A stretch of 64,000 nucleotides of DNA from contig JBJKYB010000002.1 in the NCBI GenBank assembly GCA_045561235.1, positions 682,001-746,000 on the forward strand. The letters run 5' to 3'. Under the pieces are notes generated by a model. That model was given only the letters and a program-made list of their open reading frames with translations, did not search any database and was not told the DNA's origin. Source of the DNA: GCA-2705445 sp002705445 (GTDB taxonomy: Bacteria; Pseudomonadota; Gammaproteobacteria; Poriferisulfidales; GCA-002705445). This document shows, in pieces, positions 53,471 through 60,958 of the stretch (position 1 is the first letter of the stretch; each line of letters starts with the position of its first letter). The position numbers and the translations under genes were made by a program.

Positions 53471-54427
53471 ATGTCCGATTACGAAAGTTTAAAAGTTTTT
53501 TCAGGAAATTCTAACAAAGAGCTTTCTGATAAAATCGCAAAAAAAATTGGTATACCAATCGGAAAAGCTTTTGTTGGAAGATTTAGTGATGGGGAAGTTC
53601 AAATAGAGCTTCACGAAGATGTTAGAGGAAAAGATATTTTTGTAATACAGTCTACATGTAATCCAACAGACGAAAATCTCATGGAATTATTAATTCTAGT
53701 TGATGCCTTGAAAAGATCGTCAGCTGCTCGAGTAACAACTGTCATTCCTTATTTTGGATATTCTAGGCAGGATCGAAGAGTAAGATCAATGAGAGTGCCA
53801 ATATCAGCAAAAGTTGTCGCCAATTTAATTAGCACTGTTGGAACTGACAGACTGTTAACAGTTGATTTACATTCTGATCAAGAACAAGGCTTTTTTGATA
53901 TTCCAGTAGATAATATATATGGATCTCCAATTTTGATATCAGATATGTGGAAAAAGAAATATCCAAATATTGTAGTTGTCTCCCCAGATACTGGCGGTGT
54001 AGTTAGAGCAAGAGCAGTTGCCAAACAGTTAGGTATTGATGACCTTGCTATTGTAGACAAGAGAAGAGAGAAAGCGAATGAGGCAGAGGTGATGAATATT
54101 ATTGGAGATGTAAGTTCAAAAACCTGTTTAATTGTTGACGATATGGTTGATACTGCAGGGACATTATGCAAAGCATCAGTGGCTCTTAAAGATCATGGCG
54201 CAAGTGCAGTAATGGCTTATGCAACTCACCCAGTATTATCTGGAGAAGCAATAAGTAATATAGAGAAATCAGAATTAGATGAATTGGTTGTTACAGATAC
54301 TATTCATTTATCAAGCGAAGCCAAAAAATGTAAAAAAATTAGACAACTATCTGTATCAAGCTTATTAGCAGAATCTATAATAAGAGTTCATACTGAAGAA
54401 TCCTTAAGTTCGTTATTTACAGAGTAA
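53471..54427 (+). CDS. prs: Prs, ribose-phosphate pyrophosphokinase
   Basis: Makes PRPP for purine, pyrimidine, His, Trp and NAD synthesis. KVFSGNSNKELSDKIA, FVIQSTCNPTDENLMEL, RVTTVIPYFGYSRQDRR, the flexible-loop/ATP-site residues, DLHSDQEQGFFDIP and the PRPP loop LIVDDMVDTAGTL are intact. Length 318. A GGCAGC weak ribosome-binding site precedes the ATG. Next gene rplY is 64 bases downstream. Confidence 0.97.
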   Translation: MSDYESLKVFSGNSNKELSDKIAKKIGIPIGKAFVGRFSDGEVQIELHEDVRGKDIFVIQSTCNPTDENLMELLILVDALKRSSAARVTTVIPYFGYSRQDRRVRSMRVPISAKVVANLISTVGTDRLLTVDLHSDQEQGFFDIPVDNIYGSPILISDMWKKKYPNIVVVSPDTGGVVRARAVAKQLGIDDLAIVDKRREKANEAEVMNIIGDVSSKTCLIVDDMVDTAGTLCKASVALKDHGASAVMAYATHPVLSGEAISNIEKSELDELVVTDTIHLSSEAKKCKKIRQLSVSSLLAESIIRVHTEESLSSLFTE

Positions 54428-54491
54428 AAAAACTTGTTCTTATCGAGATTTTAATTGATAATACTGCCCTATAAATAATTTTGACCATAAT

Positions 54492-55175
54492 ATGGATTTT
54501 ATAATAAACGCAGAAAAAAGAGACAAAACAGGAACATCCTATTCTAGAAATATTAGAAGGAAAGGATCTGTGCCGGGCATCATCTATGGTGCTGGAAACT
54601 CTCAGGAAGCTATATTAATGAACAAATTTGAAATTGCAAAAAATCTTGAAAATGATGCATTTTATAGTCAAGTTCTTGATATTTCTTTAGAAGGCAAGAA
54701 GCAACAAGTTATTCTTAGAGATATTCAAAGACATCCCGCAAAAAGAGAAATTTTACATATGGACTTTCAAAGAATTAAGGCAGATGAAAAAATTAACGTT
54801 ACAGTCCCTATTAATTTCATCAATGAAGATGTTGCACCTGGTGTAAAAATTGATGGGGGAATTATTAGTCATTTAATAACTGAACTTGAGATTGTCTGTT
54901 TGCCAGGAGATATTCCAGAGAATATAACTGTTGATTTAGTAGATCTTCCTATTGATAAGTCTATCCATTTAAGTGAATTGCAGCTTCCAAAAGGAGTTGA
55001 ACTTACACTTCTTCAACATGGTGATGAAGATTCTGATATGGCAGTTGTGGTTATTCATAAAGCAAAAGCAGAAGAGGTTGAGGAAGATCTTACAGCTGCT
55101 CCTGAAGCATCTGAAGTTGCATCTGATCAGAAGAATGATGAGAGCAAAGATACAGATAAAGAAACTGAAGAATAA
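54492..55175 (+). CDS. rplY: Ribosomal protein bL25, long (CTC) form
   Basis: Binds 5S rRNA in the 50S subunit. The N-terminal L25 domain (GTSYSRNIRRKGSVPGIIYG) is followed by the TL5/CTC C-terminal domain (INFINEDVAPGVKIDGGII, PIDKSIHLSELQLPKGVEL) and an acidic tail rich in Glu, Ala and Asp. 227 residues, compared with 94 for the E. coli short form. prs-rplY-pth-ychF is the classical order. Confidence 0.95.
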   Translation: MDFIINAEKRDKTGTSYSRNIRRKGSVPGIIYGAGNSQEAILMNKFEIAKNLENDAFYSQVLDISLEGKKQQVILRDIQRHPAKREILHMDFQRIKADEKINVTVPINFINEDVAPGVKIDGGIISHLITELEIVCLPGDIPENITVDLVDLPIDKSIHLSELQLPKGVELTLLQHGDEDSDMAVVVIHKAKAEEVEEDLTAAPEASEVASDQKNDESKDTDKETEE

Positions 55176-55192
55176 AAATCTACTAATACCTT

Positions 55193-55789
55193 ATGTCAAA
55201 TAATGATAAAGGAAGTTTACCAAAAATAAGATTGATAGTAGGCTTAGGTAATCCAGACAAAAATCTTTTAAAAACACGTCATAATGTAGGTTACTGGTAT
55301 TTAGACAAATTTCTTGAGAAATATAACGCAACTTTATCTGAAGATAAAAAACTTAATAGTTTATTTTGTAAGGTTGATCATGAAGGCGATCAGATTTTTT
55401 TAGTAAGGCCAACTTTTTTTATTAACGATAGTGGTAAGTCTGTTTCTAGCTTCCTAAAATATTATAAAATTAATCCAGATTCCATGTTAGTTATGCATGA
55501 TGACATAGATTTAAATGTTGGTGAGGTAAAATTAAAATTTGGCGGTGGACACGGCGGTCATAATGGTTTGAGAGATATAATTAACCATATAGGAAAAGAT
55601 TATTGGAGGCTTAGAATAGGAGTGAGTCATCCAGGAAGAAAAGAGTTAGTCCATAATCATGTTCTCAGTAATCCATCTAAAGCTGAGGAACTTGAAATTA
55701 ATATTTCTATGAATGAGTCATTTGAAAATATTAATATTTTATTAAATGGCGAATTCGAAAAATTTACAAAAATTTTGCATACGAGGTAA
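55193..55789 (+). CDS. pth: Pth, peptidyl-tRNA hydrolase
   Basis: Recycles peptidyl-tRNA released from stalled ribosomes. IVGLGNPDKNLLKTRHNVGYW contains the catalytic histidine; RPTFFINDSGKSV, MHDDIDLNVGEVKLKFGGGH and GGHNGLRDI hold the conserved Asp and Asn residues. Length 198. It is 2 bases from ychF, indicating one transcription unit. Confidence 0.97.
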   Translation: MSNNDKGSLPKIRLIVGLGNPDKNLLKTRHNVGYWYLDKFLEKYNATLSEDKKLNSLFCKVDHEGDQIFLVRPTFFINDSGKSVSSFLKYYKINPDSMLVMHDDIDLNVGEVKLKFGGGHGGHNGLRDIINHIGKDYWRLRIGVSHPGRKELVHNHVLSNPSKAEELEINISMNESFENINILLNGEFEKFTKILHTR

Positions 55790-55791
55790 AT

Positions 55792-56877
55792 ATGGGTTTT
55801 AAATGCGGAATAGTCGGTTTACCGAATGTTGGCAAATCTACCTTGTTTAATGCACTAACAAAGAATAAAGTCGCAGCCGAGAATTATCCATTCTGCACAA
55901 TCGATCCAAATATTGGAATTGTAGAAGTTAATGATAAAAGACTTAAACAACTTTCAGAGATAGACCAGCCAAAAAAAGTTATTCCTGCAGTTATCGAATT
56001 TGTTGATATCGCTGGTTTGGTTGCTGGGGCATCTGAGGGTGAAGGTTTAGGTAATAAATTTTTGGCTAACATCAGAGAAACAGATGCAATCGCACATGTG
56101 ATTCGATGTTTTGAAAATGATGACATTACTCATGTGTCAGGAAAGATTGATCCCTTGTCTGATATCCAAACAATTAATACAGAATTATTATTATCTGATT
56201 TAGCAATAGTTGAAAAAAGTCTTGTGCGTTTAAAAAAACTTTTAAAAACTGGCAATAAAGATATTTTGTCCGAATTAAAAGTTATGGAGTCAATTGAGCA
56301 AGAATTAAATGAAGGAAATTTTTTACATGACATATATCAAAACAATAAAGAAATTTTAAAACAATATAATTTTCTTACAGCGAAGCCATTTTTTCTAATT
56401 TTAAATGTAGCGGATGATGAGACTTCAGGAAATCAGTATACAAGAGATGTTATTAATTATTGTAATGAAAAAAATATCTCCAATATAATCATCTCAGCAA
56501 ATATTGAATATGATTTATCAATGATGAGTGACGAAGAAAAAAAAGAGTACTTTGAATTATATAATTTGGAAGAATCGGGAATAGATAGAGTCGCAAAACA
56601 TGGTTATGATATTTTGAATCTTGGAACATTTTTTACATCTGGTCCCACAGAAACTAGAGCATGGACTATAAAAAAGAAAGCATTGGCGCCAGAAGCAGCT
56701 GGAAAAATTCATACTGATTTTCAAAAAGGATTTATTAGAGCCGAGGTGATTGCCTTTGATGATTATGTTGGTCTAAAGGGGGCAGTTAATGCCAAGAATG
56801 AAGGGAAAATGCGATTAGAAGGAAAAGAATATCAAGTAGCTGAAGGAGATATTGTTGTATTTAGGTACAACGTTTAA
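55792..56877 (+). CDS. ychF: YchF, redox-regulated ATPase of the Obg family
   Basis: Ribosome-associated P-loop protein preferring ATP, also named EngD. CGIVGLPNVGKSTLFNALT is the G1 loop, DIAGLVAGASEGEGLGNKFL contains G3, and the TGS domain lies at the C-terminus (ETRAWTIKKKALAPEAAG, HTDFQKGFIRAEV, EGDIVVFRYNV). Length 361. Last gene of the rplY operon before the accessory region; tRNA-Met follows 20 bases after the stop. Confidence 0.97.
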   Translation: MGFKCGIVGLPNVGKSTLFNALTKNKVAAENYPFCTIDPNIGIVEVNDKRLKQLSEIDQPKKVIPAVIEFVDIAGLVAGASEGEGLGNKFLANIRETDAIAHVIRCFENDDITHVSGKIDPLSDIQTINTELLLSDLAIVEKSLVRLKKLLKTGNKDILSELKVMESIEQELNEGNFLHDIYQNNKEILKQYNFLTAKPFFLILNVADDETSGNQYTRDVINYCNEKNISNIIISANIEYDLSMMSDEEKKEYFELYNLEESGIDRVAKHGYDILNLGTFFTSGPTETRAWTIKKKALAPEAAGKIHTDFQKGFIRAEVIAFDDYVGLKGAVNAKNEGKMRLEGKEYQVAEGDIVVFRYNV

Positions 56878-56897
56878 GTATAATAGCACCTCAAATT

Positions 56898-56974
56898 GGC
56901 TATGTAGCTCAGATGGTTAGAGCACAGCACTCATAACGCTGGGGTCGGTGGTTCAATTCCACCCATAGCCACCA
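56898..56974 (+). tRNA. tRNA-Met (elongator, anticodon CAT)
   Basis: The acceptor stem GGCTATG pairs with CATAGCC, then A and an encoded CCA. The D arm AGCTCAGATGGTTAGAGCA, a CAGCA-CTCATAA-CGCTG anticodon arm (one A-C at its end) with CAT, and a T arm with TTCAATT are like elongator tRNA-Met of E. coli. The final 15 bases recur at 57819-57833, suggesting this tRNA gene has served as an integration site. Confidence 0.94.
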
Positions 56975-57109
56975 GGATTTTTTCACCGAAACTTTAAGAA
57001 AATATCTCTATAAGTTTGATAATTATTACTAAAAATTGATATTAATTAATTTTGATTTTTGTGATGAAATATATAAAATAAATATTATATAACTCTAAAT
57101 TGGTGCAAA

Positions 57110-57685
57110 ATGAAAATATTTTTAAAATTAATTTTATGTTTTTTTATAATAAGTAATTATGCTTATGCTGAAAGATTTTATGTTGGCGTTGGTTACTTAA
57201 AGTCTGATGTTGACACATATAAATACCCCTCTGAGACCTATACTTTGTACGATGATGAAGATAGTGGTATTACACTTTTTGCTGGATACAATTTTAATGA
57301 ATATTTTGCAATCGAAGCCGCTTTTAATGACTTAGGTGACACAATTGCAACTATTGATACGCCCTTAACTGCAAACAGAGAAGTAGAAGTATGGACGCTT
57401 GCTGGCGTGTTTAAGTATGAAATATTAGAGAATCTTACATTTCTAGCTAAGGGCGGAATAGCAAGAATAGATAACGACGAAAAACTCAGCAATGGAAATA
57501 ACTACTCAGAAGAGACTGAAGAGCTTTATTATGGTCTGGGTGTCGAATATTCAACTTCAAGTGGTTATGCTTTCAGAGTCTTATATGAAGAATATGGTGA
57601 AGACGATGGGACAACTTCTGGACAAGCATTGCCTGACAGAGTTGACCCAAGTGCTATTTCATTTAGCATTATAAAAAACTTCTAG
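57110..57685 (+). CDS. Small outer-membrane beta-barrel protein (OmpA/OmpW-like barrel)
   Basis: 191 residues with a signal peptide (residues 1-20, NYAYA/ERFYV) followed by alternating hydrophobic/polar strands: FYVGVGYLKSDVDTY, DSGITLFAGYNFNEYFAIEAAFNDLG, EVWTLAGVFKYEILENLTFLAKGGIAR and others, ending in SISF-like FSIIKNF with a C-terminal phenylalanine, the signature of a BAM substrate. This is the OmpA-type eight-stranded barrel fold of unknown ligand. It lies alone between tRNA-Met and the copy of the tRNA 3' end, so it may be cargo of an old insertion. Confidence 0.8.
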   Translation: MKIFLKLILCFFIISNYAYAERFYVGVGYLKSDVDTYKYPSETYTLYDDEDSGITLFAGYNFNEYFAIEAAFNDLGDTIATIDTPLTANREVEVWTLAGVFKYEILENLTFLAKGGIARIDNDEKLSNGNNYSEETEELYYGLGVEYSTSSGYAFRVLYEEYGEDDGTTSGQALPDRVDPSAISFSIIKNF

Positions 57686-57748
57686 ATTTTAAATCACATA
57701 TTTAATTTTTTAGAAAGTTAAAGCTAAGGTAATCGTATAAATTTATCT

Positions 57749-57772
57749 CATGGGAATATACATGGGAATATG
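57749..57772 (+). repeat. Two 12-base direct repeats near the tRNA-end copy
   Basis: CATGGGAATATA is followed immediately by CATGGGAATATG. Paired short repeats of this kind close to a duplicated tRNA end are similar to arm-type sites of tyrosine integrases, but no integrase is left, so this is only suggestive. Confidence 0.4.
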
Positions 57773-57818
57773 GAATTCTCACTACTCAAATAGACCTATC
57801 AATAGGCATATTCAGATG

Positions 57819-57833
57819 CACCCATAGCCACCA
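57819..57833 (+). repeat. Copy of the tRNA-Met 3' end (att-like site)
   Basis: CACCCATAGCCACCA is identical to the last 15 bases of tRNA-Met (56960-56974), and TTCA lies at the same spacing upstream in both copies. There is no complete tRNA here. A duplicated tRNA 3' end is the classic footprint of site-specific integration. The enclosed segment (about 860 bp) contains only the small beta-barrel gene. Confidence 0.7.
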
Positions 57834-57841
57834 CCTAACTT

Positions 57842-58225
57842 TTATCCATAAAATAAGTTTGCAGCAAAAAAGGCAAAGAAGAAACCTACTATATAAATAA
57901 CTATAGAAATAATTATTGTATATAAACTAAATTTTCTTAGTAACGTACAAGCTTTTGCCTGTTTAGGATCTGTTGGGCAGGGCGCATTGCGATTAATCCA
58001 TAAAAAATAACTAGAAAGTATTAAAAGTATTCCAGCTCCTAAAAAAATAAAAATTTTGTATTTCGAGAAAACTGTTATCCAAGGTGCCACTGAAATAAAT
58101 CCTGCCAAAGCTGCACCCATACCTAAAGTAACTAATAAGGCTGGTAGGGCGCAACATAGCAATGTTCCAATACTAGTGAATAGACTTAAAACAGGAAATA
58201 CTGTTTGTTTGTATAAATTATTCAA
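57842..58225 (-). CDS. MerT-like small membrane metal-transport protein
   Basis: About 127 residues with four hydrophobic segments. The first contains the vicinal cysteine pair SIGTLLCCALPALLVTLGMG typical of MerT/MerC-type importers, and a second cysteine-bearing loop NRNAPCPTDPKQAKAC sits between later helices. Its partner upstream is a secreted HMA protein. TTG at 58225 is chosen because AAAGGA lies nine bases upstream and it forms an 8-base TTGAATAA overlap; an ATG at 58246 is the alternative. No merR, merA or merB gene is nearby, so the metal is not defined. Confidence 0.72.
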   Translation of the reverse strand: MNNLYKQTVFPVLSLFTSIGTLLCCALPALLVTLGMGAALAGFISVAPWITVFSKYKIFIFLGAGILLILSSYFLWINRNAPCPTDPKQAKACTLLRKFSLYTIIISIVIYIVGFFFAFFAANLFYG

Positions 58226-58526
58226 TACGATTAATCCTTTCAACATTATAACCTGAGTCAGTTATGAGTTTGGTTATCTTTGTATCGTCCATTTTATATC
58301 CTTCCTTCAAATCAATTTTTATCATCCCTTTGTCTAAATTAACATCAATGGCTTCAACTGATTTTTCTTTGCCAAACAATTTTGCAATTGATTGAGCACA
58401 AAAATCACATACTAAGCCTTTTACACTGACTTCAATATCACTAGACATATCTTTTTCCTGAGCATAACTATTTAAAGTTAAACAAAGTAAAATCGGAACA
58501 ACTATATATTTAATTTTTTTCATCAT
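58218..58526 (-). CDS. MerP-like periplasmic heavy-metal-associated protein
   Basis: 102 residues: signal peptide (1-22, SYA/QEKD) then one HMA domain, with KGLVCDFCAQSIAKLF giving the CxxC metal-binding motif (C40, C43), VNLDKGMIKIDLKEG and a second helix TKLITDSGYNVERI. This is the MerP/CopZ fold placed in the periplasm by its signal. The usual GMTC is replaced by GLVC. Encoded between the beta-barrel-like gene and the MerT-like gene in one minus-strand operon; it probably hands metal to the membrane partner. Confidence 0.82.
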   Translation of the reverse strand: MMKKIKYIVVPILLCLTLNSYAQEKDMSSDIEVSVKGLVCDFCAQSIAKLFGKEKSVEAIDVNLDKGMIKIDLKEGYKMDDTKITKLITDSGYNVERINRIE

Positions 58527-58542
58527 GTAATCCTCATAAAAA

Positions 58543-59184
58543 TTAAAATCGAATAAAGTAATTAAAAAGAAATTTTCCTCTATCGTTTAAACCGAGTTCA
58601 AACAAATGAACATTTTTGAAAAAACGAAATAAAGGAGTAACTTCAAAGTTTTCTTTATTCTCTGGCTTATGTTCTATTTTTAACATTAACCATGTGTGTA
58701 AGTCTCCAAAGTCTCCTTCGTATGGAGCAACACCAAATATAATTGACTGCATGAAAGCATCATAAATTTTACCAGCATCTGTATATCGATTTTGATACTT
58801 AATAAAATAACTTCTATTTTCCCAATCGTATGAAATGCCGGTGAAAGCAGACAATTTTATTTCCCCATCGAATTCAAACTTATCGCTATATGCTAATCCA
58901 ATACCAGATTTTAAATAAAAGTTAGCTTGACTATTTTTTTCATTCCAACGTTTAAGTAAATTATTTACCTGTAAAGAATTAAACATAAATTCTTCATCGT
59001 GCCAATATTCTAAATTATAACCAAGTGATAACTTATGTGTTGGAGAGAAATGTGTGTGCATCCTATTTGTATTTCCGTCATTTTTTAGCATAACAGTCCA
59101 CCCACCTGGGTAAGAGACAGGTCTTGCGTATGTGAATTCTGTAAAAATTACAAAAATAAATATTAAATAAATAGTAAAACGCAC
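58543..59184 (-). CDS. Secreted, probably outer-membrane, protein of the metal operon
   Basis: 213 residues with a signal peptide (1-20, FTYA/RPVSY). The rest has amphipathic strand-like stretches rich in aromatic residues: TVMLKNDGNTNRMHTHFSP, SLGYNLEYWHDEEFMFNS, AFTGISYDWENRSYFIKYQN, TWLMLKIEHKPENKENFEV and a terminal FNYFIRF ending in phenylalanine, consistent with an outer-membrane beta-barrel. Histidine/methionine residues cluster near HTHFSPTH. I do not recognise the family. Its place between a Cys-rich secreted protein and MerP/MerT-like genes suggests a part in metal passage. Confidence 0.65.
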   Translation of the reverse strand: MRFTIYLIFIFVIFTEFTYARPVSYPGGWTVMLKNDGNTNRMHTHFSPTHKLSLGYNLEYWHDEEFMFNSLQVNNLLKRWNEKNSQANFYLKSGIGLAYSDKFEFDGEIKLSAFTGISYDWENRSYFIKYQNRYTDAGKIYDAFMQSIIFGVAPYEGDFGDLHTWLMLKIEHKPENKENFEVTPLFRFFKNVHLFELGLNDRGKFLFNYFIRF

Positions 59185-59238
59185 TTATCCTCCAAGAATT
59201 AAAAAATCAAAATATTGGTTTTGATAACGAAATAAATC

Positions 59239-59589
59239 TTAGATGATTCTTTTTGGTGGCGGTCCGTTAGGTTTTAGAATATGTGAATAATAACTTTTTA
59301 TTGAGTCGAACTTTTTTTGTAAAAGCAGCATGGAAAATTGAGGCTGAATTACTGTATTAAAATGAAAAATTTGATTTGCTACAGTGCAGAAGCTGCATTT
59401 TGAACATTCTTCATTATCTAAGGTGTCAAGCTCATTGTGCGCATTTAAATTTTTTAAACTCTCATGACAAATATGCTCTACTTTGGCTTGCTGGTGTTCA
59501 GTACAAACATCGCTTGTTGCAAAAGATAAATTTACGTTAAAAGTTAGCGAAATCAGTAAAAGATATTTTAGGGTATTTTTATAGTTCAT
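59239..59589 (-). CDS. Small secreted Cys/His-rich protein
   Basis: 116 residues; signal peptide 1-24 (LSFA/TSDV). The mature part has C29, H32, H39, C41, H42 and a CSKCSFC cluster (C62, C65, C68), then a helix and a C-terminus GPPPKRII. This resembles short copper-related periplasmic proteins (DUF2946-like, with C-x2-C and a terminal proline motif), but the match is by pattern only. It is the first gene of the minus-strand metal operon, with the 15-bp tandem repeats just upstream in its promoter region. Confidence 0.6.
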   Translation of the reverse strand: MNYKNTLKYLLLISLTFNVNLSFATSDVCTEHQQAKVEHICHESLKNLNAHNELDTLDNEECSKCSFCTVANQIFHFNTVIQPQFSMLLLQKKFDSIKSYYSHILKPNGPPPKRII

Positions 59590-59641
59590 ATACTATAATA
59601 TAAATAATTTTTTGAAAAATTCAACTTATAATTAAATTATA

Positions 59642-59695
59642 CGAAACTAAGTAAATCGAAACTAAGTAAATTAAGTAAATCGAAACTAAGTAAAT
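59642..59695. repeat. 15-bp tandem repeat
   Basis: Three copies of CGAAACTAAGTAAAT (59642-59656, 59657-59671, 59681-59695), with a 9-base partial copy TAAGTAAAT between the second and third. It fills the gap between the Cys-rich gene and the dienelactone hydrolase gene, upstream of the metal operon. It may be operator iteration or slippage. Confidence 0.85.
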
Positions 59696-59706
59696 AAAGT
59701 ATTTAT

Positions 59707-60432
59707 TTATAATTTTTTGTGTAAAAATCTATTAAAATAATTTTTCATTATTTTCCAAGACATATGCATTGCATCCCTATCGTATTTAAGGCCATTTGGT
59801 TCGTCATTGGCATCTGGGTTAGTAAAAGCGTGGGCTACACCACCAAATATATGAACAAACCATTTTGCATTTTTTTCTTTTAACTCGGTAAGAAGATTTT
59901 TAAGATCATTTTCTGTTGCATATGGATCTTCGTCGCCGTGCAGTATTAAGATAGGAGTTTTTATGTTTTCGGGATTAATAATATCTGGTTTGTCATAAAT
60001 TCCATGAAAAGAAACAACTAGATTTAATTCTGCTCCAGATCTAGCTAAATCAAGGACGCACCTCCCCCCAAAACAATATCCAATGGCTGCAACTTTATTA
60101 CTGTCAACAAGATTTTGATCTTTTAATAAGTTTAAACAATGATTTATTCTATTTGATATAACAGTTCTATCTTTTGATAATTCGTTCATTAAATTTAGAG
60201 ATTCTTCTGGTGTCTTTCCTCTTATTCCTTTTCCATAAAGATCAATAGCAAATGCAAAATATCCAGCTTTTGCTAAAAATTCAGATTTTCTTTCTTCTAA
60301 TTTAGAGCACCCTGAGTATTGATGTGATACCAAAACTCCTGGTAGAGGACCTTCTATTTCATTGTCGTAACAAAAAATACCTTGGAAAGTATCCGTGCCA
60401 ATTTGATATTCACATTTTTCTTTTATAATCAT
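59707..60432 (-). CDS. Dienelactone hydrolase family protein
   Basis: Alpha/beta hydrolase of 241 residues. The catalytic triad follows the DLH pattern: cysteine in GYCFGGRCV, aspartate in LHGDEDPYA and histidine in GGVAHAFTNPDAND. PGVLVSHQYSGCSKLEERKSE at the N-terminus is typical of the broad DLH group. These proteins hydrolyse small esters or lactones; the substrate is unknown and no chlorocatechol pathway gene is near. Divergent from the yjbQ-like gene across 94 bases. Confidence 0.85.
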   Translation of the reverse strand: MIIKEKCEYQIGTDTFQGIFCYDNEIEGPLPGVLVSHQYSGCSKLEERKSEFLAKAGYFAFAIDLYGKGIRGKTPEESLNLMNELSKDRTVISNRINHCLNLLKDQNLVDSNKVAAIGYCFGGRCVLDLARSGAELNLVVSFHGIYDKPDIINPENIKTPILILHGDEDPYATENDLKNLLTELKEKNAKWFVHIFGGVAHAFTNPDANDEPNGLKYDRDAMHMSWKIMKNYFNRFLHKKL

Positions 60433-60526
60433 TTTTTTGAAAGGTATATTTATTTAGTATTTAATTAATTTGCAAAAATATTACCAATATAATACTTTAA
60501 TTAATTAAAGCTCTCTAGATTAAATT

Positions 60527-60946
60527 ATGGAAATTACAAAGTTTTATTTAAATATTAAAACAAAATCAAGGCATCTTAATGATATTTCTTCGGATGTTAA
60601 TGAATGCTTGGGAAAATCAAAAATTTCAAATGGATTATGCTCATTATTTATTAAACATACTTCTGCTTCATTATTAATACAAGAAAATGCAGATCCCGCA
60701 GTTTTAAGAGATATTGAATCTTTTTTTAGTAGGTTAGTTTCTGAAGATAGTGATCTTTATGAGCATAATTCTGAGGGACCTGACGACATGCCTGCGCATA
60801 TAAGAAGCCTTTTAACTAATTCAAGTCTTTCTATACCAATAACTAATTCAAAATTAGAACTTGGAATCTGGCAAGGTATTTATTTATATGAGCATAGAAA
60901 TCAAAGCCATAATAGAAAAGTAATTGTTAATATTTTTGGCGAATAA
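60527..60946 (+). CDS. YjbQ/UPF0047 family protein
   Basis: 139 residues with the conserved family blocks KHTSASLLIQENADP, YEHNSEGPDDMPAHIRS and LGIWQGIYLYEHR, including the histidines of the putative metal site. Members have been annotated as secondary thiamine phosphate synthases but the physiological role is uncertain. It is followed after 12 bases by an unknown gene on the same strand. Confidence 0.9.
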   Translation: MEITKFYLNIKTKSRHLNDISSDVNECLGKSKISNGLCSLFIKHTSASLLIQENADPAVLRDIESFFSRLVSEDSDLYEHNSEGPDDMPAHIRSLLTNSSLSIPITNSKLELGIWQGIYLYEHRNQSHNRKVIVNIFGE

Positions 60947-60958
60947 TATAATATTTAA

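Noticed and set aside
57842..59589. Classical mercury-resistance (mer) operon
   Set aside because: No merR or merA, the HMA and membrane proteins are diverged, and two genes are not mer components; called metal-handling only.
59642..59695. Possible CRISPR array
   Set aside because: Repeat unit is 15 bp with directly abutting copies and no unique spacers; no cas genes nearby.
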